NCBI GenBank assembly: GCA_036365515.1 | Contig: CM070876.1 | Location: 40,798,195 to 40,862,194, forward strand | Length of the DNA: 64,000 nucleotides | From: Torymus aiolomorphi | Lineage: Eukaryota; Arthropoda; Insecta; Hymenoptera; Torymidae | Direction: 5' to 3' | Shown: positions 54,105 through 64,000 of the stretch, piece by piece | How the letters are laid out: the number at the start of each line of letters is the position of its first letter | How positions within the stretch are numbered: the stretch's first letter is position 1 | Made by a program: the position numbers and the translations under genes | Notes under the pieces: generated by a model | The model's input: the letters and a program-made list of their open reading frames with translations, nothing else | Told to the model about the DNA's origin: nothing | Databases searched by the model: none

Positions 54105-54750
54105 ACATTTTCCAAAAACATTGTTTTTGATTTCTGTGACCACAAAACAAACTTCTATCATATTTTTAGCAAAACTAAAATTTAGCAGAAGAAGCTAGCA
54201 GAAGCTAAATTAACCAGTTCTTTTCACAATTTTTTTATTCTTTAGTAAAGGGCCTAGCAGGGTAAGATGGTAAAAAATGCCCCCAAGCCTTGAACTATTA
54301 GACCAAGAGAATCTTTTTTCTTATGATTAAAGAAACCTTTTCCCACTTGTGTTATGCCCCTACCCCCAAACAGGCCCCTTTGCCCCTTTTTGTTATTTTA
54401 AGTATTTTTACGATATCTTGGCAAATTTTTGATCTTTTTAAATCGGGTTTGCGGCAAATTAAAGAAAAAATTAAAATATATAAGGGTGAATTTTTTCAAA
54501 ATTTTTTGGCGCGAAATTCAAAATTTTTTAAGCGTTCGAAATATTCAAATTGCTGTATTTTAAATTTTACGATAGACGATGTCTTGAAAAAAATATATAT
54601 TATATATTTTGTGTCAAATAATTAGAAAAAAAAATTTTCCGATTTTTCAAATTGGTGCACAGAGGTTAAAAAAATTAAAAACCCGTTTTTTCCCTTTTTT
54701 TCGGTATTTTTACTCATTGTATGACGTGAAATTCGCCTAAAAAGGTTTGT
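54105..54750. other. AT-rich DNA, no gene seen
   Basis: No supported ORF or repeat boundary. Confidence 0.4.
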
Positions 54751-54755
54751 ATTGG

Positions 54756-55025
54756 CTACAAACTAATAATAATAACGAAACTAAGAATAATAACGAATAA
54801 TTCATTAACTGTCTTTTCAAATTCTTCGAAAAATAACGCTGAATCACTGTAGTTTGCTAATCTTATTTTTTCTAGTCGATTTCTGCACACAATTTGCAGT
54901 GCTGTAGACTCCTTCAAATACACACTGTCTAACTTTCTTATTATTTTGTAAGCCGTTTCCTCTTCACTCACAAATTGTAATTTTTTATCCGATACGGCAC
55001 TATAAATTATATTTATTGCCTTCAA
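54756..55025 (-). pseudogene. Copia-type gag fragment
   Basis: 89 residues resembling the UBN2/gag-polypeptide domain of Ty1/copia elements: AINIIYSAVSDKKLQFV, TAYKIIRKLDSVYLKEST, LQIVCRNRLEKIRLANYSDS and FFEEFEKTVNEL in the usual order. No zinc knuckle, protease or pol follows; an isolated fragment. Confidence 0.75.
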
Positions 55026-55410
55026 ATCATTAGTTTTCTGAATTAATCGTTTGTGGGATATCAGAATAAAAAATTGAGGAGACCAGGACTAGTTAGCTCA
55101 GTTTTTACATTTTTTGTCAAGAAAGTATTCATTAATTAATAATACTATTTCAATCTTCAAGAAGTACTACTATATACAGGGAATATTCATGATTTTTTTT
55201 TCAAACTTGTAGATTGATATAAAAAAAAGTTAGACTTAATTTAACTGCATAATTTATGGTCAAGTTGCATAAGCGAGGTAGGATGGCCATGTATATGTGT
55301 TAAGTTCACTGATAATAAATGTTTGAGTATACAAGATTTTTTTAAATTGTACAATTTTCACCGACACGTGAGGAAATCTTTAGTCTTATCTAATTTATAC
55401 AACACGTGAT

Positions 55411-58400
55411 CAGGCCCGGACTGGCCATCGGGAATTTGGGAGAGCTCCCGGTGGACCGCGTAGCCTTAGGGCCACAGGGCCGCGTGGCCAAAGCTGCGGA
55501 ACCGGCCGAAATTATTAACATTATTTCTAAACTCAAGTAGTCGGGGAATGCGAGATCCACACATATTACGGAATTACGTAGACATGAAACAATAAACAAG
55601 ACAATTATTTAAACAATGTTTAAACCCAAGTAGGCGGGGGATATGAGGTTCACGCATGTAAGGGAATCATGCAGACATAAAAAAATAAGCAAAACCATTA
55701 TTTAAATAATTTTTAAATCCAAGTAGCCGGGGGACGCGAGTTCCAAGCATATAACGGAGTTACGTACACGTCCGACGTAAGCAAGACGATTATTTGAATA
55801 ATTTTTAAATCCAAGTAGCCGGGGGACGCGAGGTCCTCGAATACGAAGGAGTCATGAAAACATGAAAAAATAAGCAAAACGATTATGTAAATAATTTTTA
55901 AACCCAAGTAGCCGGGGGATATGAGGATCACGCATATTAGGGAATTACGTAGACGTGCAACAATAAGCAAGACAATTATTTAAACAATTTGTAAACGCAA
56001 GTAGGCGAGGGATATGGGGTCCACGCATGCAAAGGAGTCATCTAAACATAAAAAAATAAACAAAACGATTATTGAAATAATTTTTAAACCCAAGTAGCCG
56101 GGGGATGTGAGGATCACGCATATTAGGGAATTACGTAGACGTGCAACAATAAGCAAGACAATTATTTAAACAATTTGTAAACGCAAGTAGGCGGGGGATA
56201 TGGGGTCCACGCATGCAAAGGAGTCATGAAAACATGAAAAAATAAGGAAAACGATTACGTAAATAATTTTTAAACCCAAGTAGCCGGGGGATATGAGGAT
56301 CACGCATATTAGGGATTTACGTAGACGTGCAACAATAAGCAAGACAATTATTTAAACAATTTGTAAACGCAAGTAGGCGGGGGATATGGGGTCCACGCAT
56401 GCAAAGGAGTCATCTAAACATAAAAAAAATAAGCAAAACGATTATTGAAATAATTTTTAAACCCAAGTAGCCGAGGGACGCGAGGTCCACGCATATAACG
56501 AAGTTACGTAGACGTGCGACGTAAGCAAGACTTTTATTTCCAAAATTCTTAACCTCTATAACTCGACTCTCTTATATGCGTGGACCTCGCGGCCCCGGCT
56601 ACGTGGATTTAAAAGTTATTTAAATAATCGTCTTGCTTAATTTTGCATGTCTACGTAATTCCCTATTATGCGTAGACCTCGTATCCCCCGTGTACTTGGG
56701 TTTAAAAATTGTTTAAATAATCGTTTTGCTTATGTTTTCATGTCTACGTAATTCCCTAATATGCGTGGACCTTGCGTACCCCGGCTACATGGGTTTAAAA
56801 ATTATTTAAATAATCGTTTTGCTTATGTTTTCATCTCTACATGACTCACTTACATGCGTGGATATCATATCCCCCGCCTACTTAAGTTTAAAAATTGTTT
56901 AAATAATTGTCTTGCTTATTGTTGCACGTCTACGTAATTCCCTCCCTATTAAAAATAATCACGTGAGGTTTTCGACCATATTTTCACGTGAGTACTCACG
57001 TGAGTACTCACGGTAGAAGTGAAAAAAATAGTTTAAAAAAAATTAGTAATCAATGTTTTTTTTTACTGAACTATTACATAAATATTTTAACTTTAATTTT
57101 TGCGTATACCTTTCAATCCTTAAATAGTATAGGGAGATATCAAAAGCGAGGCAAGCCTCGTAATTAGAACTCTTTTAAAAGAGTCGCGATATTGACTAAG
57201 TCTTATGGCTTTATGTATTCTCGCCGGTGTTCATTTGCCTATGGAAATCGAGAAAGGGGTTGCCGCCTGGCGGTCACCGGCGGAACTGATAGGACCCGTC
57301 TGAACTCCACGTCTAGTAACTCTTTTAACCGCCAGGCGGCAACCCCTTTCTCGATTTCCATAGGCAAATGAACACCGGCGAGAATACATAAAGCCATAAG
57401 ACTTAGTCAATACCGCGACTCTTTTAAAAGAGTTGTAATTACGAGGCTTGCCTCGCTTTTGATATCTTCCTATACTATTTAAGGATTGAAAGGTATATGC
57501 AAAAATTAAAGTTAAAATATTTATGTAATAGTTTAGTAAAAAAAACATTGATTACTAATTTTTTTTAAACCATTTTTTTTTACTTCTCACGTGAGTATTC
57601 ACGTGAGTACTCACGTGAATACTCACGTGATTATTTTTAATAGGGCTAACCTGCGTGCACTTCATATCCCCCGCCTACTTGGGTTTACAAATTATTTAAA
57701 TAATCGTTTTGTTTATTGTTTCATGTCTTGATGACTCCTTCATATTCGTTGACCTCGCGTCCCCCGGCTACTTGGCTTTAAAAATTATTCAAATACTCGT
57801 CTTGCTTACGTCGCACGTCTACGTAACTCCGTTATATGCTTGGAACTCGCGTCCTCCGACTACTTGGTTTTAAAAATTATTTAAATAATAGTCTTGTTTA
57901 TTAATATATGTCTACGTAACTTCCTAATATGCGTGGACCTCGTATCCCCCGCCTACTTGGACTTAAAAATTGTTTAAATAATTGTATTGCTTATTGTTGC
58001 ACGTCTACGTAATTCCCTAATATGCGTACACCTCGTATCCCCCGCCTACTTGGGTTTAAAAATTATTTAAATAATTGTTTTGCTTATGTTTTCATGTCTA
58101 CATAACTCCTTTATATGCGAGGACATCATATCCCCAACCTACTTGGGTTTAAAAATTGTTTAAACAATTGTCTTGCTTATTGTTGCACGTCTACGTAATT
58201 CTCTAACACGCGTGGATCTCATATCTCCCGCCTACTTGGGTTTAAAAATTATTTAAATAATTGTTTTGATTTTTTTCATATCTACATGACTTCCTTACAT
58301 GCGTGGACCTCATATTCCCGCCTTCTTGGGTTTAAAAATTGTTTACACCACTCTAACCTCAAAATCATAACTTTAATATGATAATTCGGCTCTCGTGGTA

Positions 58401-58609
58401 TAAAATACGGTACGACACTGGTGCGTAAGGTGATTTGTACCACATTTGACTTTTCGAATGTCTCCTGCGGTAAATAATCACACCCGTATCGTAATGTACT
58501 ATTAAATAATTTTGTAATTGTCCATTGCCTGACACTATACATATTAGATATTTTAAGGGCCGCAGGCTCCAAATATCCCAGGCCGTCTTGGTGGCCCAGT
58601 CCGTCCCTG
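55411..58609. mobile_element. hAT-like non-autonomous element filled with satellite, 3.2 kb
   Basis: Ends CAGGCCCGGACTGGCCATC and, at the right, the complement of CAGGGACGGACTGGGCCACC. An exact 8-bp duplication, CACGTGAT, flanks it (55403-55410 and 58610-58617). The interior is about 95-110-bp satellite units (AAACCCAAGTAGCCGGGGGA, TATGAGGATCACGCATATTA) in one orientation to about 56530 and inverted after that, plus the nested foldback at 56944-57645. No transposase gene. ORFs at 58282-58658 are incidental. Confidence 0.88.
56944..57645. mobile_element. Foldback nested in the hAT-like element
   Basis: Ends CCCTATTAAAAATAATCACG and complement, with CT at both borders. Arms of about 330 bp pair with few mismatches (GCGAGGCAAGCCTCGTAATT; GCCGCCTGGCGG) around a centre near 57295. 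Sub-terminal CACGTGAGTACTCACGTGAG palindromes. Similar end sequence, CACGTGATTATTTTTGATAGGG, occurs alone near 49711-49733. Confidence 0.83.
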
Positions 58610-58619
58610 CACGTGATGC

Positions 58620-60400
58620 TTCTTGAGTGAACATTAAATAGAATATTTCCCATTGCATTTTACATTACTGACATCAACAGTATTTTTACCTCTGTTGCTT
58701 CAATAACGAGTTATTAGTATTTGGTCAACCTACCCCGTATGCCAACTAGCCCCGGTCTCGCCAATTGATATTGTTATGAGGGCGGTCCCATAAAATATTT
58801 TATAATGGACAGGACTCTGGTTTAAACCGAATTTATCGATTTGCGAATTCAGTGCATCTCGGCTTGATGCGTATTTATTGTAATCAGACGCCTTGCTTAT
58901 ATTTCATTGTCATTTTCGTGCGTGTATTAAAAATATTACAAATGAGATAAAGTAACATAATGAATATTTAAGATACATTTCATATTACTAAAATTGTCAA
59001 ATTGATAATCAGTCAGCGCCATCTAACGTTAGACTATAGGTAATGCAATAACCTATACGACATTTCTGTTTATAACATTAAAACTTATCATACTTAATTA
59101 TATAACAATATTATTGACTTCTTGTGTTATAATAAAATACGAAAAAATATTTTAACACTGTTTTATAACTTTTCCATGTCTATTTAGCCATATTTTGGTA
59201 TTTTTCATCAACGACCCAACTACGACTTAGAAAAGTCGTATTTCGGTTGTATTTTGATCGCCAGGATATGTGAATATATTTAATAATTTAATGAATATTA
59301 CAGTATATCTAACAAATTTAGAAAAAACCCATTTTTTTCACACGTAGTTGTTGCACTCAAAGTCAGCTGAGAAATTGCAACACATGAAAAAGCAAATTGT
59401 AACTTCCCAACATATTTATACCTCGAGGTTGCATGACTTTTCGGTCTCGAGATTAATTATGTGTTTATTTCCAACTTCATTTTTAATGTACAACCTATTT
59501 AGAGCAATCTGTTTCGAGCATATATCTGGCAAATTTAGAAAAAGACTTTTTTTTAACAGAGAAAACAATCATAAATATTTCTAGATTTAAAAAACAAAAT
59601 TCAGTTTACACATATTTTAGAAAACGATTTCCAGTTGTATTAGCTTTTGCTATAATATTTTTTTTTAACAATTTATATATGTGGGGCATTCTCTGTCAAC
59701 GCGACACCCCCTCTGCCCAGAACAATTTTGATCCAAATGAGGTCTACCTAGGCTCAAATGAAAGCTCTTGACTTCTACTTTCGAACGCCGTCTGGCGATT
59801 CCGAAAATTCAAAATGGCGGATCCAATGTGGCGGCTGAAAGTCTCGGAATGATGGAAAAACAAGTTTTTCTTCACTCTAATAGCGAATCTGATACGAAAA
59901 TTGTTATTTCTTGCCACTAATATGAAGTCTGCGACATATTTTCTTACTACTACCGTTCAAAGCGAGCGATTAAAATTATATTTCAAGGTCATTTTGAAGG
60001 TCAAAAGTTATTTTCTGGATTTTCGGACTAGTATTCCACGAAACTAGTAGAAAACTTGATTACGATCATAACTGCAGTTATGTCCATGGACTTGACCTTG
60101 GATCATTTTTCAAGGTCATGATTTCTGTCTCTGCATAATTAATGTTTTGTTGAACGTAACCTCCTATGGGACATTTGTTCCTTTGTGCATATCGTGGGAC
60201 CGGCGATCTAAAAATTTCATGTATAAAATCCTTAGAGAAGATAAAGTTCCACAATAGAACTATCAAGTAGTTTTAGCATAACCCATTCTGAACCACGTGG
60301 AGGTACTACTTCTCTCAGAACATAAAAAAAATAAAAAAAAAAGGAGGATAAAAAATACAAAAACTTGAATATTATAAAAAAAATTCAGTATATTTTCCCA
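58620..60400. other. AT-rich DNA, no gene seen
   Basis: Contains a remnant of the AATTCAAAATGGCGGATC-type repeat near 59800 and TCAAGGTCAT words near 59985 and 60105. No supported ORF. Confidence 0.5.
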
Positions 60401-60407
60401 TTGAAAA

Positions 60408-62294
60408 TTAAAGTAGAACAGATACAGACTTAGCAGCATTCGAGTACCTTTTCATGATAACTTTCCCGTCACTTGATAATTGAAAAGAATGATGTTTAAC
60501 AATCTGTGGGACAGGTAATGCATCTTGAAACCTACGATTGAGTTTCCTTTTGAATTTATCATGTTTAGTCTGCGTAAAATAAAAAATCCTTATATTTTCA
60601 AAATGATTTTTAGCCCACTTCACAAGAGATGTGTGCGTCAGAATAGCATCTTTCGGTTTCGCCTTCAAGCTAGCTCTATAAGCTTCTCTTTTAAATATTG
60701 CACCAAGACCATCATAACAGCATTTACCATGAGCAGTGGCGCAAAAATGCCACTCTGCCTCAATACCAAAATCCTTCTCATGATGAAGAAGATTTGCTAT
60801 CTGAAAGCGGTTCCTGAAATGCTGTTTTGCTCCGTCTGTCACGTAAATAATCTTTTTAAGTTTTTTTTACTTTTCTGTTGATTTCTGGAATCAATAAATT
60901 CTGAATAGTATAGAAGAAGTGCCATGCTTCAAACTATTCGACAAGAATACACAACTTTCATGCTTCAGCTCTGAATCTTCTTTATAATAGTGAATAGCTG
61001 GAAAAACAGTGCACTGGTCATTATTAAAATGGAAGGCTTGAGATGCATCTTGAACTGCAAAAGAGTAATTCTCAGAATAGTCGAACATTACCAGAACTTC
61101 TCCATTAGCTAGATTACTTTTTGTTTGAGCAATGAAATTACCTTGTTCTTTGGCAATATATGAGTGGGGTTTGAGTATCGCCAATTTGGCATATAATTCA
61201 TCAACAAATTCTTCAACTGGTAGAGTTAAATTCTGCAAAGTTGATCTATCCGTTCCTGACCACGCACAGTACTCAATTTGTGAGATATTTGCCCCATCCA
61301 ATATTTCAAGTAAACGAGACGTAAGATTTTCAGAACCAGGGCACTTCGAACATTCATCCAAGTGACAGTCAGGTGTAGGATTCTTACACATAATTTGCTG
61401 TAAACAATCTTTATAACTACAAATGGGTTCTTCTTGATTTTTCGTGAGCTTCTGAATATCAATTGCATCCAACATCAATTTACAATTTTGATGAATGGTG
61501 CAAACGCAGACGCTATGCGTTCCTCTAGCACCAGCAAGAACACAATGTTTTGGTCGTAATTTCGCGAAAGTACTGAATCCTACTTGCACTGTTGGTTCTG
61601 CTATCTTGAATAATTCGTAAAGTTCTCGTAAATCGAAATATAAAAGACGTTTCTGCACCTGAGTCCGCTTTCCATCAATAATAACAGAGACAGTATCTTT
61701 TCGACCCGGCATCATCCGACTGTGCAGATCGTTATTATAACATTCAACAATGACTTCTATCACTGCCTTTGACAAAGTTTTACCATGTTTAGCCGTTGTT
61801 GTAGCTAAAATACCTCCATCGGCTTTGAGTTTTTTCGACTTTCTTACTAAATGTCTTGATGTATTGAATTCACGGGAAATTCGACTAATATTCCAAGTTG
61901 ATGGGGCGATTGTAAGTATAGTTAGTTTCAAAGGGTCATTAACTGCTAATCTAGAAAACTTTCCTTTTAATTCTGAAAACATGTCTTCCAATTCGATTTC
62001 TCTAGCTGATCGTGTAGCTTCTTGAACAGATTTATCAATACCAGTGTTTTCTGATGTCGTCTCTATATCCATGTTTTCATATTCGTTGTTGCCTTCGTTA
62101 TCTCTTGTACCAATAGATGAAATGGGAGATCCACATAACTTTCTACACTTACTACAAATTTTTGAATTATCTGGCAAATCTGGAAATCTTCGTTTTAAGT
62201 TGTTCGACAACAAGCGTAAATCATTACCTATGTGACCCTTACCATTGAGAGGGTTGATACAACGATCGGACCGTGCTACAGTAGACATATTCAA
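60408..62294 (-). pseudogene. Transposase-like gene of an unnamed insect family, broken
   Basis: The main ORF (62294-60891, 467 residues) has a Cys-pair finger near the start (CSKCRKLC), an HTH-like region (TWNISRISREFNTSRHLVRK), a Cys/His block ARGTHSVCVCTIHQNCKLML with CHLDECSKCPG, and VLVMFDYSENYSF, which could be the first acidic residue of a DDE fold. A second frame (60842-60408) begins TDGAKQHFRNR and holds EAEWHFCATAHGKCCYDG, plausibly the remaining acidic residues. The two are separated by about 50 bp with frame breaks around A-runs (60843-60905). I recall uncharacterised proteins with these blocks from ants and other animals but cannot name the superfamily. Confidence 0.6.
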
Positions 62295-62299
62295 TCCAT

Positions 62300-63160
62300 C
62301 TAAGTAAGTGATAATACTCGAATATAATAACGTAGGACTGTTAGAACAGGTGCTGTGGAAAATGTCTTCGAATTAATTTGAATCCTCTCGAAAATCGATG
62401 GGAACTATATGTACGAAACGTTTAGAAAAGATAATGCACGAAATATAGAACCACAGATACACCAAAGAGTTAGAGTAACAGCCGCACTAAACTTTTAGAG
62501 AAGCATCGGTACTTAAAGAGTTTCGAAAGAGGAATAAAAAAGTTAGAGAGATTTTAGAAATGTTCTATTGTAAAGTTTAATTACAGGGTTATCAAAAAGT
62601 ATGGGACCCCCGTATTTTCCCAGAAACGATATTTTTTTAAAAAGCTAAGGTCATACCGTAAGTAATTTTCAACGAGGATTTGTCTGGTCTGATGACCTTG
62701 AATCTGACCTCGTCGTTGACCCTCAAAGTCAATTAAAAATTGCAAAATTCAAAAATTTTGCAATTTTTGATCGCATTGTATACGTGTATAGTCACACGGT
62801 CTTACACCAACTATAGCATCCACGGCGTCACGTCGGTTTTTTTCTCTCAGTGCGTATACTGCACGATTTTTGTGCAGGAGGAGCACCAAATCAAAAAAGC
62901 AGTAGCAGCACAAATGTGTTGTACCATTGCCACACTTTTTAGTGCTTCTTCTGCCCTAAACTTTTGTACTCCTGAAGAACGATGAAATAGATTAAATGCG
63001 GAACAATTTTTGTGCAACATTTGCTCTAAAATGGGAGAGTAAAGGACTTAATGTTTAGTTACGAAACAATTCTTGCATTTGGTACTGATACTCTACGCTA
63101 ACGTGTATCTTCTCCACCAAACTTTCAAGGTATATAACAACTGGGAATTCAATTTCTTAT
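62300..63160. other. No gene seen
   Basis: AT-rich DNA. The segment from 62585 (GTTATCAAAAAGTATGGGAC) to about 62990 has the look of a repeat remnant, but I see no boundaries. Confidence 0.4.
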
Positions 63161-63162
63161 TT

Positions 63163-63952
63163 CACCAACCATGGATGGAATACATTTGTAATGTATTCAT
63201 AAAACGTTTCACTAGTCATCCACCCGTTGTCTGATATACCAATGCCCCATCCTTTTGGAGTATTTTCCACTATTTTCTTTGGTACTTCTTCCTTATAAGC
63301 GTACATTAACATAGGTGGGGCACGTTAACCACTCGCACTGTACATGAATAGTACTGTTAAACCTTCCTTTCCAGCATCGACTATTTGGTACACAGAACGA
63401 GAGCCTTTTGGAGTCAAAACTTTTTCAGACTCTGGACATAAAACCACATTTGTTTCATCACAGTTATATATTCTAGTTGGAGAAATATTTAGTAGATCTT
63501 TCTTTTTCAAAATCTCTTCTACATCTTCAAACCATTCCTTGAGATCCTCCCTTGTGACACTTGCACGGCTTAAATTTAAGTGTTGTGGTTTCCTGATCGA
63601 TAGCTGGGGGTTGCGCTTCCTGAAACCTTCATACCAGTGTCGACTTGGACGATTGTCTGTGAATGGAGTGGGTTTGTTCAGAGATTTCACATATACTTGA
63701 ACAGAGTCAAGTAGTTCAGTCTTAGTAACTGGCGAACCATGCTCCGCTCTGTAAAAAATCCAGTTAACATTGCTTGTTCTTCAGACTCAGATAAAATCGT
63801 GTGTGGTCCTGGTTTCGCCTTGAGTTTGGACTATTTTTCTTTCTAACTAGAGTGGTGAATGGTACTCCATACGCAGCAGCAGCCTTGCGAAGTGAAGAAC
63901 CATTTTTCAATGCTGTAAGAGCATGATCAACATCATCTGAAGGATAATTCAA
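63163..63952 (-). pseudogene. Pogo-type DDE transposase, broken
   Basis: Minus strand. A psq-type helix-turn-helix (DDVDHALTALKNGSSLRKAA, AYGVPFTTLVRK) comes first, then a frameshift near 63820, then a CENP-B-like region (SRHWYEGFRKRNPQLSIRKP) and the DDE core with the first Asp in IYNCDETNVV and the second in GIGISDNGWM. An in-frame TAA at 63325-63327 interrupts the core, and a stop follows near 63163 before the last acidic residue is reached. The 5' part lies close to the window edge and may extend beyond it. Confidence 0.82.
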
Positions 63953-64000
63953 TCTTTTATTTTTCTTCTTTTTTGAAGTATTTGTGCAATTGCCGACTAA

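Noticed and set aside
57231..57548. 105-residue ORF
   Set aside because: Lies within the arms of the nested foldback.
58282..58658. ORFs of 97-123 residues
   Set aside because: They run through satellite and the terminal repeat of the hAT-like element.

Overview
The window is eukaryotic, very AT-rich and dense with repeats. The elements present (BEL/Pao, LOA-like LINE, Polinton/Maverick-type polymerase, hAT, piggyBac-like and pogo fragments, many foldbacks and MITEs) together with insect-style histone 3' stem-loops point to an insect. A hymenopteran such as a parasitoid wasp is my guess only; nothing in the sequence fixes the species.

Layout. 1-1.2 kb: AT-rich, no gene. 1.2-1.5 kb: a MITE. 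1.69-9.37 kb: a complete-looking BEL/Pao LTR retrotransposon on the minus strand, with both LTRs, a 5-bp target duplication, primer binding site and polypurine tract; its RT active site is altered and gag and pol lie in different frames. 9.4-9.7 kb: a foldback. 9.8-15.7 kb: a decayed LOA-like LINE. 16.1 kb: a tRNA-derived SINE-like sequence.

16.3-41.1 kb is the most interesting part. Two arms of a large inverted duplication (about 16.34-19.75 and 38.81-41.11 kb) enclose a cluster of small, intronless, Ser/Pro-rich protein genes. Five of the six distinct genes, the duplicate gene copy, and a divergently transcribed non-coding tandem-hairpin transcript end in a replication-dependent histone-type 3' stem-loop (core CCCTTTTCAGGG or a close variant). 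Most have a TATA box about 30-40 bp before the ATG, giving very short leaders, and CCAAT (ATTGG) boxes. Two promoters are bidirectional, as in H2A/H2B pairs, yet no histone gene is present. Four of the proteins share a short motif around Tyr-Asp ... Tyr-Tyr-x-Ile-Pro, many Ser-Pro sites, and in three cases a C-terminal Arg-x(1-2)-Leu-Phe. I read this as a paralogous family of S-phase-coupled small proteins, which I do not recognise from the literature. Inside the cluster lie a 2.2-kb minisatellite and a broken, intron-containing Polinton-type DNA polymerase gene interrupted by a 1.7-kb hAT-like element.

41.6-46.0 kb: a giant 4.4-kb foldback with a second foldback nested in one arm. 46-53 kb: AT-rich DNA with microsatellites, a THAP/P-element transposase fragment, a perfect 53-bp hairpin, tandem repeats and a TTAA-flanked MITE. 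53-55 kb: an unrecognised broken ORF and a copia gag fragment. 55.4-58.6 kb: a hAT-like non-autonomous element (8-bp TSD) filled with the same satellite as the hAT-like element at 33-35 kb. 60.4-62.3 kb: a broken transposase-like gene of a family I cannot name. 63.2-64 kb: a broken pogo-type transposase running towards the window edge.
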